Source: Streptomyces sp. TG1A-8 (GTDB taxonomy: Bacteria; Actinomycetota; Actinomycetes; Streptomycetales; Streptomycetaceae). Taken from it: a DNA stretch of 64,000 bases. The stretch is from NCBI RefSeq assembly GCF_030499535.1, contig NZ_JASTLB010000001.1:682001-746000 (forward strand). Direction: 5' to 3'. The translations under genes and the position numbers were made by a program. The notes beneath the pieces were generated by a model, which had not been told where the DNA came from, searched no databases, and was given only the letters and a program-made list of their open reading frames with translations. This document shows positions 41,266 to 50,320 of this stretch, piece after piece. The stretch's first letter is position 1; every line of letters begins with the position of its first letter.

Positions 41266-42324
41266 ATGGCAAAACCGCACCTTCCAGGACACAAGGACCA
41301 CCACGACGGCGACGAGGCCCCGGCGCCCCCGACGCCCGAGGAGGCCGGGCCGGGGCCCGAGGTGGAACGGCGGGCGCCGCACGCGCCCACCGAACTGCCC
41401 AAGGGCGCCTGGCGCCGGGTCCTGAAGGGCTCGCTGCGCGAGTTCAAGGACGACGAGCTGACCGACCGGGCGGCGGCGCTCACGTACTACGGCGTGCTGT
41501 CGCTTTTCCCGGCGCTGCTGGTGCTCGTCTCGCTGCTGGGCCTGACCGGCAGGTCGACCACGGACAAGCTGCTGTCGAACATCAAGCAGCTCGCCCCCGG
41601 TCCCGCGCGCGACATCCTGACGCGGGCGGTGGAGCAGTTGCAGGGCAGCGCGGGCACCGGTTCCGTCATGGCCGTCGTCGGCATCGCGCTCGCCGTCTGG
41701 TCGGCCTCCGGTTACGTGGCCGCCTTCATCCGCACGGCCAACGCCGTGTACGACATGCCCGAGGGCCGGCCGGTGTGGAAGGTCCTGCCGGTGCGCCTCG
41801 GTGTGACGGTCGTCCTGATGGTGCTGGCCGTGGCGAGCGCCCTGATCGTGGTCTTCACCGGCGGACTGGCCAGCCGGGCCGGGCAGGCGCTCGGACTGGG
41901 GGACGCGGCGCTGACGGCGTGGTCGATCGCCAAGTGGCCCGTCCTGGTCGTCCTGGTCGTCATGATGATCGCGATCCTGTACTGGGCGACGCCCAACGCC
42001 AAGGTGCGGGGCCTGCGGTGGATCACCCCGGGCAGTTTCCTCGCCCTCGTCATCTGGTTGATCGCCTCCGCCGGCTTCGCGTTCTACGTGGCCAACTTCG
42101 CCTCGTACAACAAGACGTACGGCACGATGGCCGGCGTCATCGTCTTCCTGGTCTGGCTCTGGATCAGCAACCTGGCGATCCTGCTCGGCCTGGAGTTCGA
42201 CGCGGAGACCGTGCGGCAGCGGGCCATCGCCGGGGGCCATCCGCCCGAGACCGAACCGTACGCCGAGCCGCGGGACACCCGGAAGTGGGACGAGGAGGAC
42301 GTGCGCCGGCTCGGCGACGCCTGA
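41266..42324 (+). CDS. YihY/BrkB-family inner membrane protein
   Basis: A 352-aa membrane protein. A hydrophilic N-terminus (about 60 residues, acidic and Pro-rich) precedes the family core: LTDRAAALTYYGVLSLFPAL, then LVLVSLLGL and a run of about six transmembrane helices ending in VIVFLVWLWISNLAILLGLE with the typical FDAETVRQ. The family was once called ribonuclease BN, which is now rejected; its function is not settled. The ATG at 41266 has no strong ribosome site. A GTAAC / GTTAC inverted pair lies just upstream (41233-41256). A shorter family member lies at 60343-61134. Confidence 0.9.
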   Translation: MAKPHLPGHKDHHDGDEAPAPPTPEEAGPGPEVERRAPHAPTELPKGAWRRVLKGSLREFKDDELTDRAAALTYYGVLSLFPALLVLVSLLGLTGRSTTDKLLSNIKQLAPGPARDILTRAVEQLQGSAGTGSVMAVVGIALAVWSASGYVAAFIRTANAVYDMPEGRPVWKVLPVRLGVTVVLMVLAVASALIVVFTGGLASRAGQALGLGDAALTAWSIAKWPVLVVLVVMMIAILYWATPNAKVRGLRWITPGSFLALVIWLIASAGFAFYVANFASYNKTYGTMAGVIVFLVWLWISNLAILLGLEFDAETVRQRAIAGGHPPETEPYAEPRDTRKWDEEDVRRLGDA

Positions 42325-42549
42325 CCGGCCCGGCCCCGGGTCACGGAGGGGAGCGTCCTTGCCCGCCCGCCCCGCCCTGCCGCCGAGGAAGGCGGTCACC
42401 CAGCGACCGCGGCAGCCCGGCGCCGGCGGTCCCGCCGCACGCGCCGGCAGCGGTGCCGGCACCGGCACCGAGCGCGTACGGCGGCCCGCCCCGCTCGTGG
42501 TGGGCCGCCGTCCCCCGCACCCCCGCCCGCGCCACCCCCGGCCAGTCCG

Positions 42550-43431
42550 TCAGTACAGTACGGCCAGGTCACCGGGCCGTACCCGCACCGTCACGGGCAA
42601 GACGGCCTCCACCTCGCCGTCGGCACCGCAGGGCACGGGCCGGGAGGCCTCGACGCGCAGTTCCCGGCCGCGCAGGACCCGCACTTCCGGGCGGTGCACG
42701 TGGGCGCCCGTCCTCAGCTCGTTCATCAGGGCGAAGAAGAGGCGGCGCGGTGCCTCGCGGATCAGCACGGCGTCGAGCAGGCCGTCGTCGACCCGCGCGG
42801 CGGGGGCGATGAGGCGGCCGGAGCCGTAGTACGGGGAGTTGGCGGCGACGACGGTGTAACCGCGGTGGGCGTGCTCCCGGCCGTCCAGGGTGACGCGGTA
42901 GTCCGCCGGGCGCCAGGCGGCGACCGCGCGCAGACCGCCCGCGTAGTAGGAGGCGGCGCCGCGCAGCAGGCGGGAGCGGTTGGCGTGCCGGTTGGCCAGC
43001 GCGTCGACGCCGGCGTAGACGCTGCCCAGGACCACCGTGCGCGGGTGGGCGGCCGACTCGACCTCGAGGGTGTCGACCCGTCGGGGCTCGCCGTGCAGCA
43101 GGATCCCGGCGAGGGCGGCGGGGTCGTCGGGCAGGCCCAGGGCGCGGGCGAAGTCGTTGCCGCGTCCGGCGGGTACGAGCCCGAGTACGGTGCCGGTGCC
43201 GCTGAGCGCCCCGCCGATGCCGCCGGCGATGCCGTCGCCGCCGACCGCCAGGACCACCCGGCCGCGTTCGCCGGCCCGGCGGGCGAGGTCCCGGGCGTGG
43301 GCGAGGCTGAGGCTGTACTCGGTCTCCAGCGGGGCGCCGGCCTCGCGGAGCAGCCGGGCCAGCCGGAGGAGCGTCGCCGCCCCGGCGGAGCCGCCCGCGG
43401 TCGGGTTGACGACGGCGGTGAACTGTCGCAT
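42550..43431 (-). CDS. diacylglycerol kinase-type lipid kinase
   Basis: A 293-aa soluble or membrane-associated lipid kinase of the DgkB/YegS fold. It phosphorylates a lipid hydroxyl such as that of diacylglycerol using ATP. Motifs: VVNPTAGGSAG at the start, VLAVGGDGIAGGIG (the GGDG nucleotide loop, about residues 60-75), VPAGRGNDFARALG (GxGNDFA, about 85-100), and DGLLDAVLI in the C-terminal domain. Length is normal. It follows the FAD enzyme on the same strand with an 81-bp gap, probably as one operon, which suggests a shared glycerolipid role. Confidence 0.9.
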   Translation of the reverse strand: MRQFTAVVNPTAGGSAGAATLLRLARLLREAGAPLETEYSLSLAHARDLARRAGERGRVVLAVGGDGIAGGIGGALSGTGTVLGLVPAGRGNDFARALGLPDDPAALAGILLHGEPRRVDTLEVESAAHPRTVVLGSVYAGVDALANRHANRSRLLRGAASYYAGGLRAVAAWRPADYRVTLDGREHAHRGYTVVAANSPYYGSGRLIAPAARVDDGLLDAVLIREAPRRLFFALMNELRTGAHVHRPEVRVLRGRELRVEASRPVPCGADGEVEAVLPVTVRVRPGDLAVLY

Positions 43432-43512
43432 CGGTGTGCCTCCGGGGCGGACGAGCGTGACGGGAGGGGGCGGGGCAAGGGCGGAGCGGGAACGGGGCGG
43501 GTCCGGGACGGG

Positions 43513-45111
43513 TCAGTCGGCGGGCAGTAGGACGCCGGGGTTGAGCAGGCCGTCGGGGTCCAGGCGGCGCTTGACGGCGCGCAGGGCCCCGATGCCCAGG
43601 GGGCCGGCCTCGCGGACGTACCAGTCGCGGTGGTCGGTGCCCACTCCGTGGTGGTGGGAGATGGTGCCGCCGGCGGCGAGGACGGCCTCGTTGGCCGCGT
43701 GCTTGGCGGGCGTCCAGTGCGCGACCGGGTCCTCGCCCCGGGCGCTGACCACGGTGAAGTACAGGGAGGCGCCGTTCTCGTACACGTGGGAGATGTGGCA
43801 CATGACCAGGGGAGGCGTACCTGCCCGGGTGAGGGTGTCGGTGAGCGCGGTGCGCACGGAGTCGTACAGCGCGGGGACGCGGGACCAGAAGGCGGCGGTC
43901 TCCAGGGTCTCGGCGAAGGCTCCCGCGTCGAGCAGGGCGTCGCGCAGGTAGGGGGCGGAGTAGCGTCCGCGGGCCCAGCGTTCGCCGGGTTCCGCGCCGA
44001 GGTGGGTCCCCCCGGCGGCGCGCAGCACGGCCGCCGCCCGCTCGCGGCGCGGACCGGTGTCCCGCCGCGCGCCCTCGTAGCCGGTGACGGCCAGGCATCC
44101 GGTGTCGCCGCGGGCCGCGGCGGCGCCGATCGCGTCGGGCTGGGCGAGGCCGACGAGCGTCTCGGTCTCGTCGGACAGCCTCAGGACGGTGGGCGGCGGT
44201 CCGTCCTGGGCGAGCCGGCGCAGCGCGGCGGCACCCTCCTCGAAGGAGGCGAACCGCCAGCCCTCGTACACGCGGTGCTCGGGCAGCGGGCGGATCCGCA
44301 CGGTGACGGAGGTGATGACGCCGAAGGCGCCCTCGGAGCCGAGGACCAGCTGGCGCAGGTCGGGGCCGGCGGCGGAGCGGGGGGCGCGGCCGGTTTCCAG
44401 GGTGCCCTCGGGGGTGGCGAGGGTGAGGCCGAGCACCATCTCGTCGAAGCGGCCGTATCCGGCCGAGGCCTGGCCGCTGGAGCGGGCGGCGGCGAAGCCG
44501 CCGACGGTGGCCCACTCGAAGGACTGCGGGAAGTGCCCGAGGGTGAACCCGCGGGCGGCGAGGAGGGCTTCGGCCTCGGGGGCGCGCAGGCCGGGCTGCA
44601 GGACGGCGGTGCGGGAGACGGGGTCCAGGTCGAGCAGGGCGTTCATGCGCCGCAGGTCGAGGGCGACGAAGTCGCGCCGCTGCGGGGCGAGGCCGCCGAC
44701 CACGGAGGTGCCGCCGCCGAAGGGCACGACGGCCAGGCCGTGCGCGGCGCAGGCGCGCAGCACGGCGAGGACGTCCTCGTGGGAGGCGGGCAGGACGACG
44801 GCCTGGGGGACGTCACCGGTGTCGCCCGCGCGGATGCGCAGCAGGTCGGGGGTGGACTTGCCGCGGGTGTGCCGGATCCGGCTCTCGGCGTCCGTGCGGA
44901 CGTGCTCCGCGCCGCCGACGGCGTCGGCGAGGGCGCGCAGCGCGGCCGGGGCGGCCGTGGTGGCGGGCGGGCGGAGGTCCGGCAGGGCGAGCGCCCCGGC
45001 GGGGCGCGGTGTGACGCCGAGCAGGTCGCGCAGCAGCGCGGTCGCCGTGTCGGGCAGGGGTGCCGCCTTCGCCGGGTCGCCCCAGCCGTTCCACAGCATG
45101 TCCATCGACAC
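43513..45111 (-). CDS. alkylglycerone-phosphate synthase-like FAD-binding oxidase
   Basis: A 532-aa FAD enzyme of the VAO/PCMH type. The FAD-binding half shows VLPASHEDVLAVLRACAAHG, VPFGGGTSVVGGL (about residues 140-152), and GFTLGHFPQSFEWATVGGFA. The C-terminal half has ISHVYENGASLYFT, the triple-His motif SHHHGVGTDHRDW (about 480-492) and DPDGLLNPG. The HHHGVG motif matches alkylglycerone-phosphate synthase, the enzyme that makes the ether bond in ether lipids by swapping an acyl for an alkyl group on dihydroxyacetone phosphate. A plain D-lactate/glycolate-type oxidase is the alternative. The GTG at 45111 has GAGGA 5 nt upstream. Neighbours are a lipid kinase and GlpD. Confidence 0.82.
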   Translation of the reverse strand: MSMDMLWNGWGDPAKAAPLPDTATALLRDLLGVTPRPAGALALPDLRPPATTAAPAALRALADAVGGAEHVRTDAESRIRHTRGKSTPDLLRIRAGDTGDVPQAVVLPASHEDVLAVLRACAAHGLAVVPFGGGTSVVGGLAPQRRDFVALDLRRMNALLDLDPVSRTAVLQPGLRAPEAEALLAARGFTLGHFPQSFEWATVGGFAAARSSGQASAGYGRFDEMVLGLTLATPEGTLETGRAPRSAAGPDLRQLVLGSEGAFGVITSVTVRIRPLPEHRVYEGWRFASFEEGAAALRRLAQDGPPPTVLRLSDETETLVGLAQPDAIGAAAARGDTGCLAVTGYEGARRDTGPRRERAAAVLRAAGGTHLGAEPGERWARGRYSAPYLRDALLDAGAFAETLETAAFWSRVPALYDSVRTALTDTLTRAGTPPLVMCHISHVYENGASLYFTVVSARGEDPVAHWTPAKHAANEAVLAAGGTISHHHGVGTDHRDWYVREAGPLGIGALRAVKRRLDPDGLLNPGVLLPAD

Positions 45112-45158
45112 GGTCGTCCTCACAGGTCGGTTCGCTCGGTGCGCGCGGTGCCGTCTTC

Positions 45159-45188
45159 CGCCCCGACTCCGGGGCGTTACACTGTGAC
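45159..45188. promoter_or_regulatory. divergent promoter/operator for FAD enzyme and TetR-GlpD
   Basis: Two inverted repeats lie in the 79-bp gap between divergent genes: CGCCCCG-ACTC-CGGGGCG (45159-45176), and GTnACA-n-TGTnAC (45176-45188). The second contains TACACT (45178-45183), a good -10 placed 7 nt before the TetR ATG, so that message is probably leaderless. A TetR dimer bound there would block both promoters (inference). Confidence 0.55.
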
Positions 45189-45190
45189 AC

Positions 45191-45790
45191 ATGGCGCCTA
45201 TTCGTCACAACCGTTCGGGCGGCGACGCCGTGCTCGACGCGGTGCGCGACTGCGTGCTGGCCGTCGGGGTCCGCCGCACCACCCTGGCCGACGTGGCCCG
45301 CCGTGCCGGCGTGTCCCGGATGACGCTGTACCGGCGCTGGCCCGATCTGCGGTCACTGGTGGGCGATCTGATGACCCGTGAGTGGATCGCCGTCGCCACC
45401 GGCGCGATGCCGCCGCGCGCGGACGGCGCGGACACGCGGACCCGGATCGTGGCGGGGCTGGTCGCGGGGGTGGAGGCGTTCCGCGCCCACCCCCTGTTCC
45501 GCAAGATCGTCGACGTCGACCCCGAGCTGCTCCTCCCCTACGTGCTCGACCGGCGCGGAGCCAGCCAGGAGGCGCTGCTCGGGCTGCTCGCCGACGCCCT
45601 GCGCGAGGGCCACGCGGACGGGTCCGTCCGGATCGCCCACGTGGAACGGCAGGCCCGCACCACGCTGCTGGCCGTGCAGTCCTTCGCGCTGTCGCTGCGC
45701 ACCATGACCGACGAGGACGACCCCGAACTCGGCGCGTCCGCCTTCCTCGGCGAGCTGCGCACCCTTCTGGAGAGGACCCTCAGCCCATGA
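45191..45790 (+). CDS. TetR-family regulator of the glycerolipid locus
   Basis: A 199-aa regulator. Residues about 12-58 form the DNA-binding domain (AVLDAVRDCVLAVGVRRTTL, then ADVARRAGVSRMTLYRRWPD). The rest is a helical effector domain (ETRTRIVAGLV-like segment, FRAHPLFRKIVDVDPELLLP, TTLLAVQSFALSLR). The ATG is only 7 nt after a -10 hexamer and has no ribosome site, which fits a leaderless message. Its stop overlaps the glpD start (ATGA), so the two are translated together. Divergence from the FAD enzyme and the palindrome between them make it the likely local repressor. Confidence 0.88.
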   Translation: MAPIRHNRSGGDAVLDAVRDCVLAVGVRRTTLADVARRAGVSRMTLYRRWPDLRSLVGDLMTREWIAVATGAMPPRADGADTRTRIVAGLVAGVEAFRAHPLFRKIVDVDPELLLPYVLDRRGASQEALLGLLADALREGHADGSVRIAHVERQARTTLLAVQSFALSLRTMTDEDDPELGASAFLGELRTLLERTLSP

Positions 45791-47379
45791 GCCCCACCAG
45801 CAGCCGGCCCGGGTCCGCCGCGGCACCGGGGTCCTCCCTCAGCGCCGGGCGGCGTGCCGGCGAACTGGCCGCGGCGGCGGACGGCACGGTGGCCGACGTC
45901 CTGGTCGTCGGCCTCGGCGCGACCGGGGCGGGCGCCGCCCTGGACGCCGCCGCCCGCGGGCTCGACGTGGTCGCCGTCGACGCCCACGACCTCGCCTTCG
46001 GCACGTCCCGCTGGAGTTCCAAGCTCATCCACGGCGGACTGCGCTACCTGGCGTCCGCGCAGTTCGACGTCGCGCACGAGAGCGCGGCCGAACGCGGCGT
46101 CCTGATGACCCGCACCGCCCCGCACCTGGTGGCCGCCCAGCCCTTCGTCCTGCCGCTGACCCCCCTGGTGTCGCGCGCCCAGGCCTCCCTGGCCTGGGCC
46201 GGCTTCCGGGCCGGGGACATGCTGCGGCTGGCCGCGCGGACCCCGCGCCGGGTCCTGCCGGCGCCCCGCCGGCTCACCGCGGCGCAGGCCCGGCACCTGG
46301 CGCCCGCGGTGCGCGCCGCCGGCCTGCGCGGCGGACTGCTGTCCTGGGACGGACGGGTGAGCGACGACGCCCGGCTGGTCACCGCGCTGGCGCGGACGGC
46401 CGCCGCCCACGGCGCCCGCGTGCTCACCCGGGTGCGGGTGCTGGAACTGACCGGCACGGGCGCCCGGATCCGCGACGAGCTCACCGGCGAGGAGGGCGAG
46501 ATCCGGGCCCGCGCCGTGATCAACGCCACCGGCGTGTGGGCCGGCGGGCTCGTCGACGGCGTCCGCATCCGCCCGTCGCGCGGCACGCACCTCGTCCTGC
46601 GCTCGGAGCGGCTCGGCTCCCTCCCGGCGGGCCTGCACATCCCGGTCCCGGGCGAGACCAACCGCTTCGTCCTCGTCCTGCCCCAGGGGGACGGCCGGGT
46701 CTACGTCGGTCTCACCGACGAGCCCGTCGAGGACGGGGTACCGGACGTGCCGGAGGCCCCCGAGAGCGACGTCGGCTTCCTCCTCGACGTCCTCGGACCG
46801 GTGCTGGACGCGCCGGTGCGGCGGGAGGAGGTCGCCGGCGCCTTCGCCGGACTGCGGCCCCTGCTGGACACCTCCGGGCACGAGGGACCCGGCGCCGCCC
46901 GCACCTGCGACATCTCCCGCCGGCACGCGGTGCTCACCTCGTCCGAGGGCGTGGTCACCGTGGTCGGCGGCAAGCTGACCACCTACCGGCGGATGGCCGA
47001 GGACGCCGTCGACGCCGCCGCCGCGGCGCGCGGCCTGTCCGCGGGCCCCTCCCCCACCGCCGCCCTGCCCCTGGTCGGCGCCGCCGCCCCCGCACGGCTG
47101 CGCGCCCTGCCCGCGCCCCGCCGGCTGGTCCACCGCTACGGCACCGAGGCCCCCGCGGTCCTCGCCCTCGCGGAGCGGGATCCGGCCCTGGCCGAGCCGG
47201 CCCTGCCGGGGCACCCGGTCACCCGTGCCGAACTCGTGTGGGCCGCCCGGCACGAGGGCGCCCTGGACGTATCGGACCTCCTGGACCGGCGCACCCGCAT
47301 CGGCCTCGTCCCGGACGACCGCGCCGGGGCGCTACCTGCCGCCCGGGAGGCGCTGGCACGGGCCGCGGCGCACTCCTGA
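45787..47379 (+). CDS. glpD: FAD-dependent glycerol-3-phosphate dehydrogenase
   Basis: A 530-aa flavoenzyme that oxidises sn-glycerol-3-phosphate to dihydroxyacetone phosphate at the membrane. Motifs: DVLVVGLGATGAGAALDAAA (dinucleotide fold, about residues 37-56), GTSRWSSKLIHGGLRYL (about 75-92, the GlpD signature), VINATGVWAGGL, SRGTHLVL, DGRVYVGLTDEP, and VVTVVGGKLTTYRRMAEDAV. The C-terminal cap domain is somewhat short (VHRYGTEAP to the end). The product, DHAP, is the backbone precursor for the divergent alkylglycerone-phosphate-synthase-like enzyme. It is coupled to the TetR gene by a 4-bp overlap. Confidence 0.92.
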   Translation: MSPTSSRPGSAAAPGSSLSAGRRAGELAAAADGTVADVLVVGLGATGAGAALDAAARGLDVVAVDAHDLAFGTSRWSSKLIHGGLRYLASAQFDVAHESAAERGVLMTRTAPHLVAAQPFVLPLTPLVSRAQASLAWAGFRAGDMLRLAARTPRRVLPAPRRLTAAQARHLAPAVRAAGLRGGLLSWDGRVSDDARLVTALARTAAAHGARVLTRVRVLELTGTGARIRDELTGEEGEIRARAVINATGVWAGGLVDGVRIRPSRGTHLVLRSERLGSLPAGLHIPVPGETNRFVLVLPQGDGRVYVGLTDEPVEDGVPDVPEAPESDVGFLLDVLGPVLDAPVRREEVAGAFAGLRPLLDTSGHEGPGAARTCDISRRHAVLTSSEGVVTVVGGKLTTYRRMAEDAVDAAAAARGLSAGPSPTAALPLVGAAAPARLRALPAPRRLVHRYGTEAPAVLALAERDPALAEPALPGHPVTRAELVWAARHEGALDVSDLLDRRTRIGLVPDDRAGALPAAREALARAAAHS

Positions 47380-47624
47380 CCGGCCGGGGTGCGGGGCCGC
47401 CCGGGCACGCCGGTGCCGGAGCCGTGCCCGCCGAGCGCCCCGTGACCGTGCATCGGACGTCCCCGGCCGGCGGCCGCCGGGTGCGGACGGACGGCGAGGT
47501 CCCCGGTCCGGCCCACGGCGTGCGCGACCTGGTGGGGCTCCCGCGCCGGGCCGGGCCGGAGATCGAGCCCGGGGGAGGTGGCGGACTCCCCGCCCATCGA
47601 CTGGCGCGGTCCCGGTCCCGGCCC

Positions 47625-50057
47625 TCAGTCGGCGAGGTGCCGCTGGATCCAGTCGGCGGCGGTGCGGCGGAACAGGCGCCGGTTGTCCGCGCGGCGGAAG
47701 TCGTGCCCCTCCTCGCGCAGCAGCAGGAGTTCCGCCTCCAGCCCGCGCTCCCGGGCCGCCCGGACGAACTGCTCCGACTCCCCCGGCGGCACGTTGGTGT
47801 CGTGCTCGCCGTGCACGGTCAGGACGGGCACGCGCAGGGCGTCGATCCGGCTCATCGGTGACAGGTCCCGCAGCAGGTCGCGGTCGCGCTCCGGATGCCC
47901 GTACTTGTGGGCGGCCGACTCGGCGATCCACGGCTCGGTACCGGCGAAGAACGTGTGCAGGTCCGACATCCCGCACACCGCCACCCCCGTACGGAACAGC
48001 TCCGGGTGCCAGACCAGCGAGGCCATCACCAGGTAGCCGCCGTACGAGCGGCCCATCACCGCCAGCCGCCGGGGGTCGGCCATGCCCTCCACCACCACGT
48101 GGGCCGCGCAGGCGGCCACGTCCTCGATCGCGGCGAAGCGGCCCTCGCCCAGGTCGGCGTCGACGAAGGAGCGGCCGTACCCCGACGAGCCGCGGATGTC
48201 GGGCGCGAAGACGTCCAGGCCGCGGCCCAGCAGCTCGTGGTAGAGCGGTTCCAGGACGGGGCGTTCCTGTTCCTCGGGACCGCCGTGCAGGTGCAGGACG
48301 CACGGCGCCGGCTCACCCGGCGAACGGCCCGGCGCCCGGTAGTACCAGCCGCCCAGGGCGAGTCCGTCGCGGGCGAGGGGGCGCAGCGGTACCGGCCGCA
48401 CCGGCGGCCGGCCGTCCGGCACCTGCTCCTCGTCGCGCGAGGACCAGGGGGTGCGCAGCGCCGCCCCCTGGGGCAGCCACCACACGCCGGGCCGCCGCCG
48501 CGAACCCGACAGGGCCACCACGGGGCCGTCGGGGCCGAAGCCGGGGGCGGCGCGGACGACGACCTCGTGGGGCAGCGCCACGGCGCGGGAGGGGCCGAGC
48601 AGGGGGAGGTCCGGCGGGAGGCCGGGCGGCTCGTGGGCGTCCGCGGCGCCCACCGGGGCGGCCGGGCGCGTCCCGGTGCCGTCCGGGACGGCCGCCGGGA
48701 CGGCCGCACGCGCCGCGGGGACGGGCGGTCCCTGCCCCGGGGCGCCGGCGGCGGCACCGGGACGCCGCGTCCCGTCCGCCCCGTGCCGTTCCGGGGCCGC
48801 CGGCGCCAGGGCCGCGACCTCCAGCTCGCTGACGCCCCGCACGTTCCAGCACAGCACGGCGCTGTGCGCCTCGCGGTCGAGGGCGAGCAGTTCCAGGTCG
48901 CAGTCGGGTCGGGCGGCGGCGACCGTCCGGTCCAGCTGCTGCCCCCGCGGGCCGAGCCGGACCGCGAGCAGGGCGGCGTACTCGCGGCCACTGTCGCTGC
49001 GCAGCCACAGCGTGCGGCCGTCCGGTGAGAAGCCGCCGATCCACGGGTCCCCGTCGGCGACCCGGACCGCGCAGGTGACGGTGCGGTCGGCACCGCGCAC
49101 CACGAGCGCCTCGCGGTTGCCGCGGGGCCCGCGGCGCAGCAGGGCCAGCCGGCCGTCCCGGCTCACGTCGCACACGCGCAGGGTCGGCGCCCCGGGTTCG
49201 CTCGCCAGCAGGACCGGCGCCGCCTCGCCCTCCGGGTCGACCAGGTAGGCCGTCAGGGTCCTCGGGCCGGGCTGTTCGCGCACCGCGCCGGGGTGGGGCG
49301 GGTGGACGCCGGCCGCGGGGGCGTCGAGGTGGACGGGGTGGGGCGCCGTGGTGAGGGCCGTGCCGCCGAGCAGCACCGCGCGGCCGGCGCGGCCGGTCCA
49401 GTCGCGGGTGCGCACGGGCACCTGCGGATCGGCCGACGCGGTCGGCGCGTCGGGTCCGTCCCGGGTGAGGACGGCGGGGCCGGGCTCCCTGACGGTCACC
49501 GCGAGGGCCGAGCCGTCGTGCGTCCAGCAGCCCAGGTGGGCGGAGGTGCCGGGCTCGCCCCCGGCCAGCAGGCGCCGTCCGGTGCCGTCGGGGCGGACGC
49601 ACAGGACCCGGGTCAGCTCCCCGCCGCCGGGGGCGGTGGTGTAGGCGATCCACCGGCCGTCCGGCGACCAGGACACCTCGGTCACCGGCTCCGGATCGGC
49701 GTCCAGGAGCCGGACCTGCCCGCCGTCCACGGGCCCGGCCCACAGCTGGGGCACTCCGGTGCGGTCGCAGATGAAGGCGACGTGCCGGCCGCCGGGGTCC
49801 ACGGAGGGGTACCAGCAGCCGTGGGCGACCAGGGGTTGCGGGACGTCGTAGGGGGCGGCGGTGTCCGCCAGGTGCACCGGCTCCGGCGCCGCGCGGATCG
49901 CGGCCGCGCCGCCCCCGTCCGGCCCCGTGGCCAGGTGCACCGGACCGAACGCGTGCAGCGCCTCGCCGCCTCGCGCGATCACCCCGGAGTCCGCGCGCGC
50001 CTGCCGGGGCCGGCGCGTGTCCACGTGCCCGTGGTGCGCCGGCTCGGTCACCTCCAT
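47625..50057 (-). CDS. S9 prolyl-oligopeptidase family serine peptidase
   Basis: An 810-aa two-domain peptidase. The N-terminal part is a beta-propeller with TolB/DPP-like repeats (HVAFICDRTGVPQLW, EVSWSPDGRWIAYT, LRVCDVSRDGRLALL, IGGFSPDGRTLWL). The C-terminal alpha/beta-hydrolase domain holds the triad: Ser671 in GRSYGG, Asp753 in HGEHDTNVP and His785 in EEGHDF. A Pro/Ala-rich insert of about 60 residues, likely disordered, splits the propeller from the catalytic domain. No signal peptide is seen, so it is probably cytoplasmic. The ATG at 50057 is the first good start; a GTG lies 9 codons earlier. The 263 bp up to the amidotransferase stop stay open in this frame but are low-complexity Gly/Ala and have no better start. 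It is the last gene of a leftward operon. Confidence 0.88.
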   Translation of the reverse strand: MEVTEPAHHGHVDTRRPRQARADSGVIARGGEALHAFGPVHLATGPDGGGAAAIRAAPEPVHLADTAAPYDVPQPLVAHGCWYPSVDPGGRHVAFICDRTGVPQLWAGPVDGGQVRLLDADPEPVTEVSWSPDGRWIAYTTAPGGGELTRVLCVRPDGTGRRLLAGGEPGTSAHLGCWTHDGSALAVTVREPGPAVLTRDGPDAPTASADPQVPVRTRDWTGRAGRAVLLGGTALTTAPHPVHLDAPAAGVHPPHPGAVREQPGPRTLTAYLVDPEGEAAPVLLASEPGAPTLRVCDVSRDGRLALLRRGPRGNREALVVRGADRTVTCAVRVADGDPWIGGFSPDGRTLWLRSDSGREYAALLAVRLGPRGQQLDRTVAAARPDCDLELLALDREAHSAVLCWNVRGVSELEVAALAPAAPERHGADGTRRPGAAAGAPGQGPPVPAARAAVPAAVPDGTGTRPAAPVGAADAHEPPGLPPDLPLLGPSRAVALPHEVVVRAAPGFGPDGPVVALSGSRRRPGVWWLPQGAALRTPWSSRDEEQVPDGRPPVRPVPLRPLARDGLALGGWYYRAPGRSPGEPAPCVLHLHGGPEEQERPVLEPLYHELLGRGLDVFAPDIRGSSGYGRSFVDADLGEGRFAAIEDVAACAAHVVVEGMADPRRLAVMGRSYGGYLVMASLVWHPELFRTGVAVCGMSDLHTFFAGTEPWIAESAAHKYGHPERDRDLLRDLSPMSRIDALRVPVLTVHGEHDTNVPPGESEQFVRAARERGLEAELLLLREEGHDFRRADNRRLFRRTAADWIQRHLAD

Positions 50058-50320
50058 GCCGCCGCGCGCCGGTCCGGGCGCCACCGGAGCACCGTACGCC
50101 CGGCCGGGCGCCCCGTCACCGGTGCGGCCGGGGGCGGGCGCGTCTTCCCGGCCGCGCCCGGCCCGCGCCGCCCCGGCGTGCGCCCGGCCGGCCGCAGGGG
50201 CACCGTCCGCGCCCCGGCCGCCGGCGCCCGCCCCCGCGCCGCCCGGGGCTGGGGCCGGACCGCCGGCACCCCCGGCGGTCCCGTTCTCCCCGGCGTGCCC
50301 GGCTCCCGCGTTCGCCCCGC

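Noticed and set aside
42322..42549. Additional gene between the YihY protein and the lipid kinase
   Set aside because: The gap holds only GC-rich palindromes such as GGTGCCGGCACC; the frames there are low-complexity Arg/Pro/Gly without a ribosome site.
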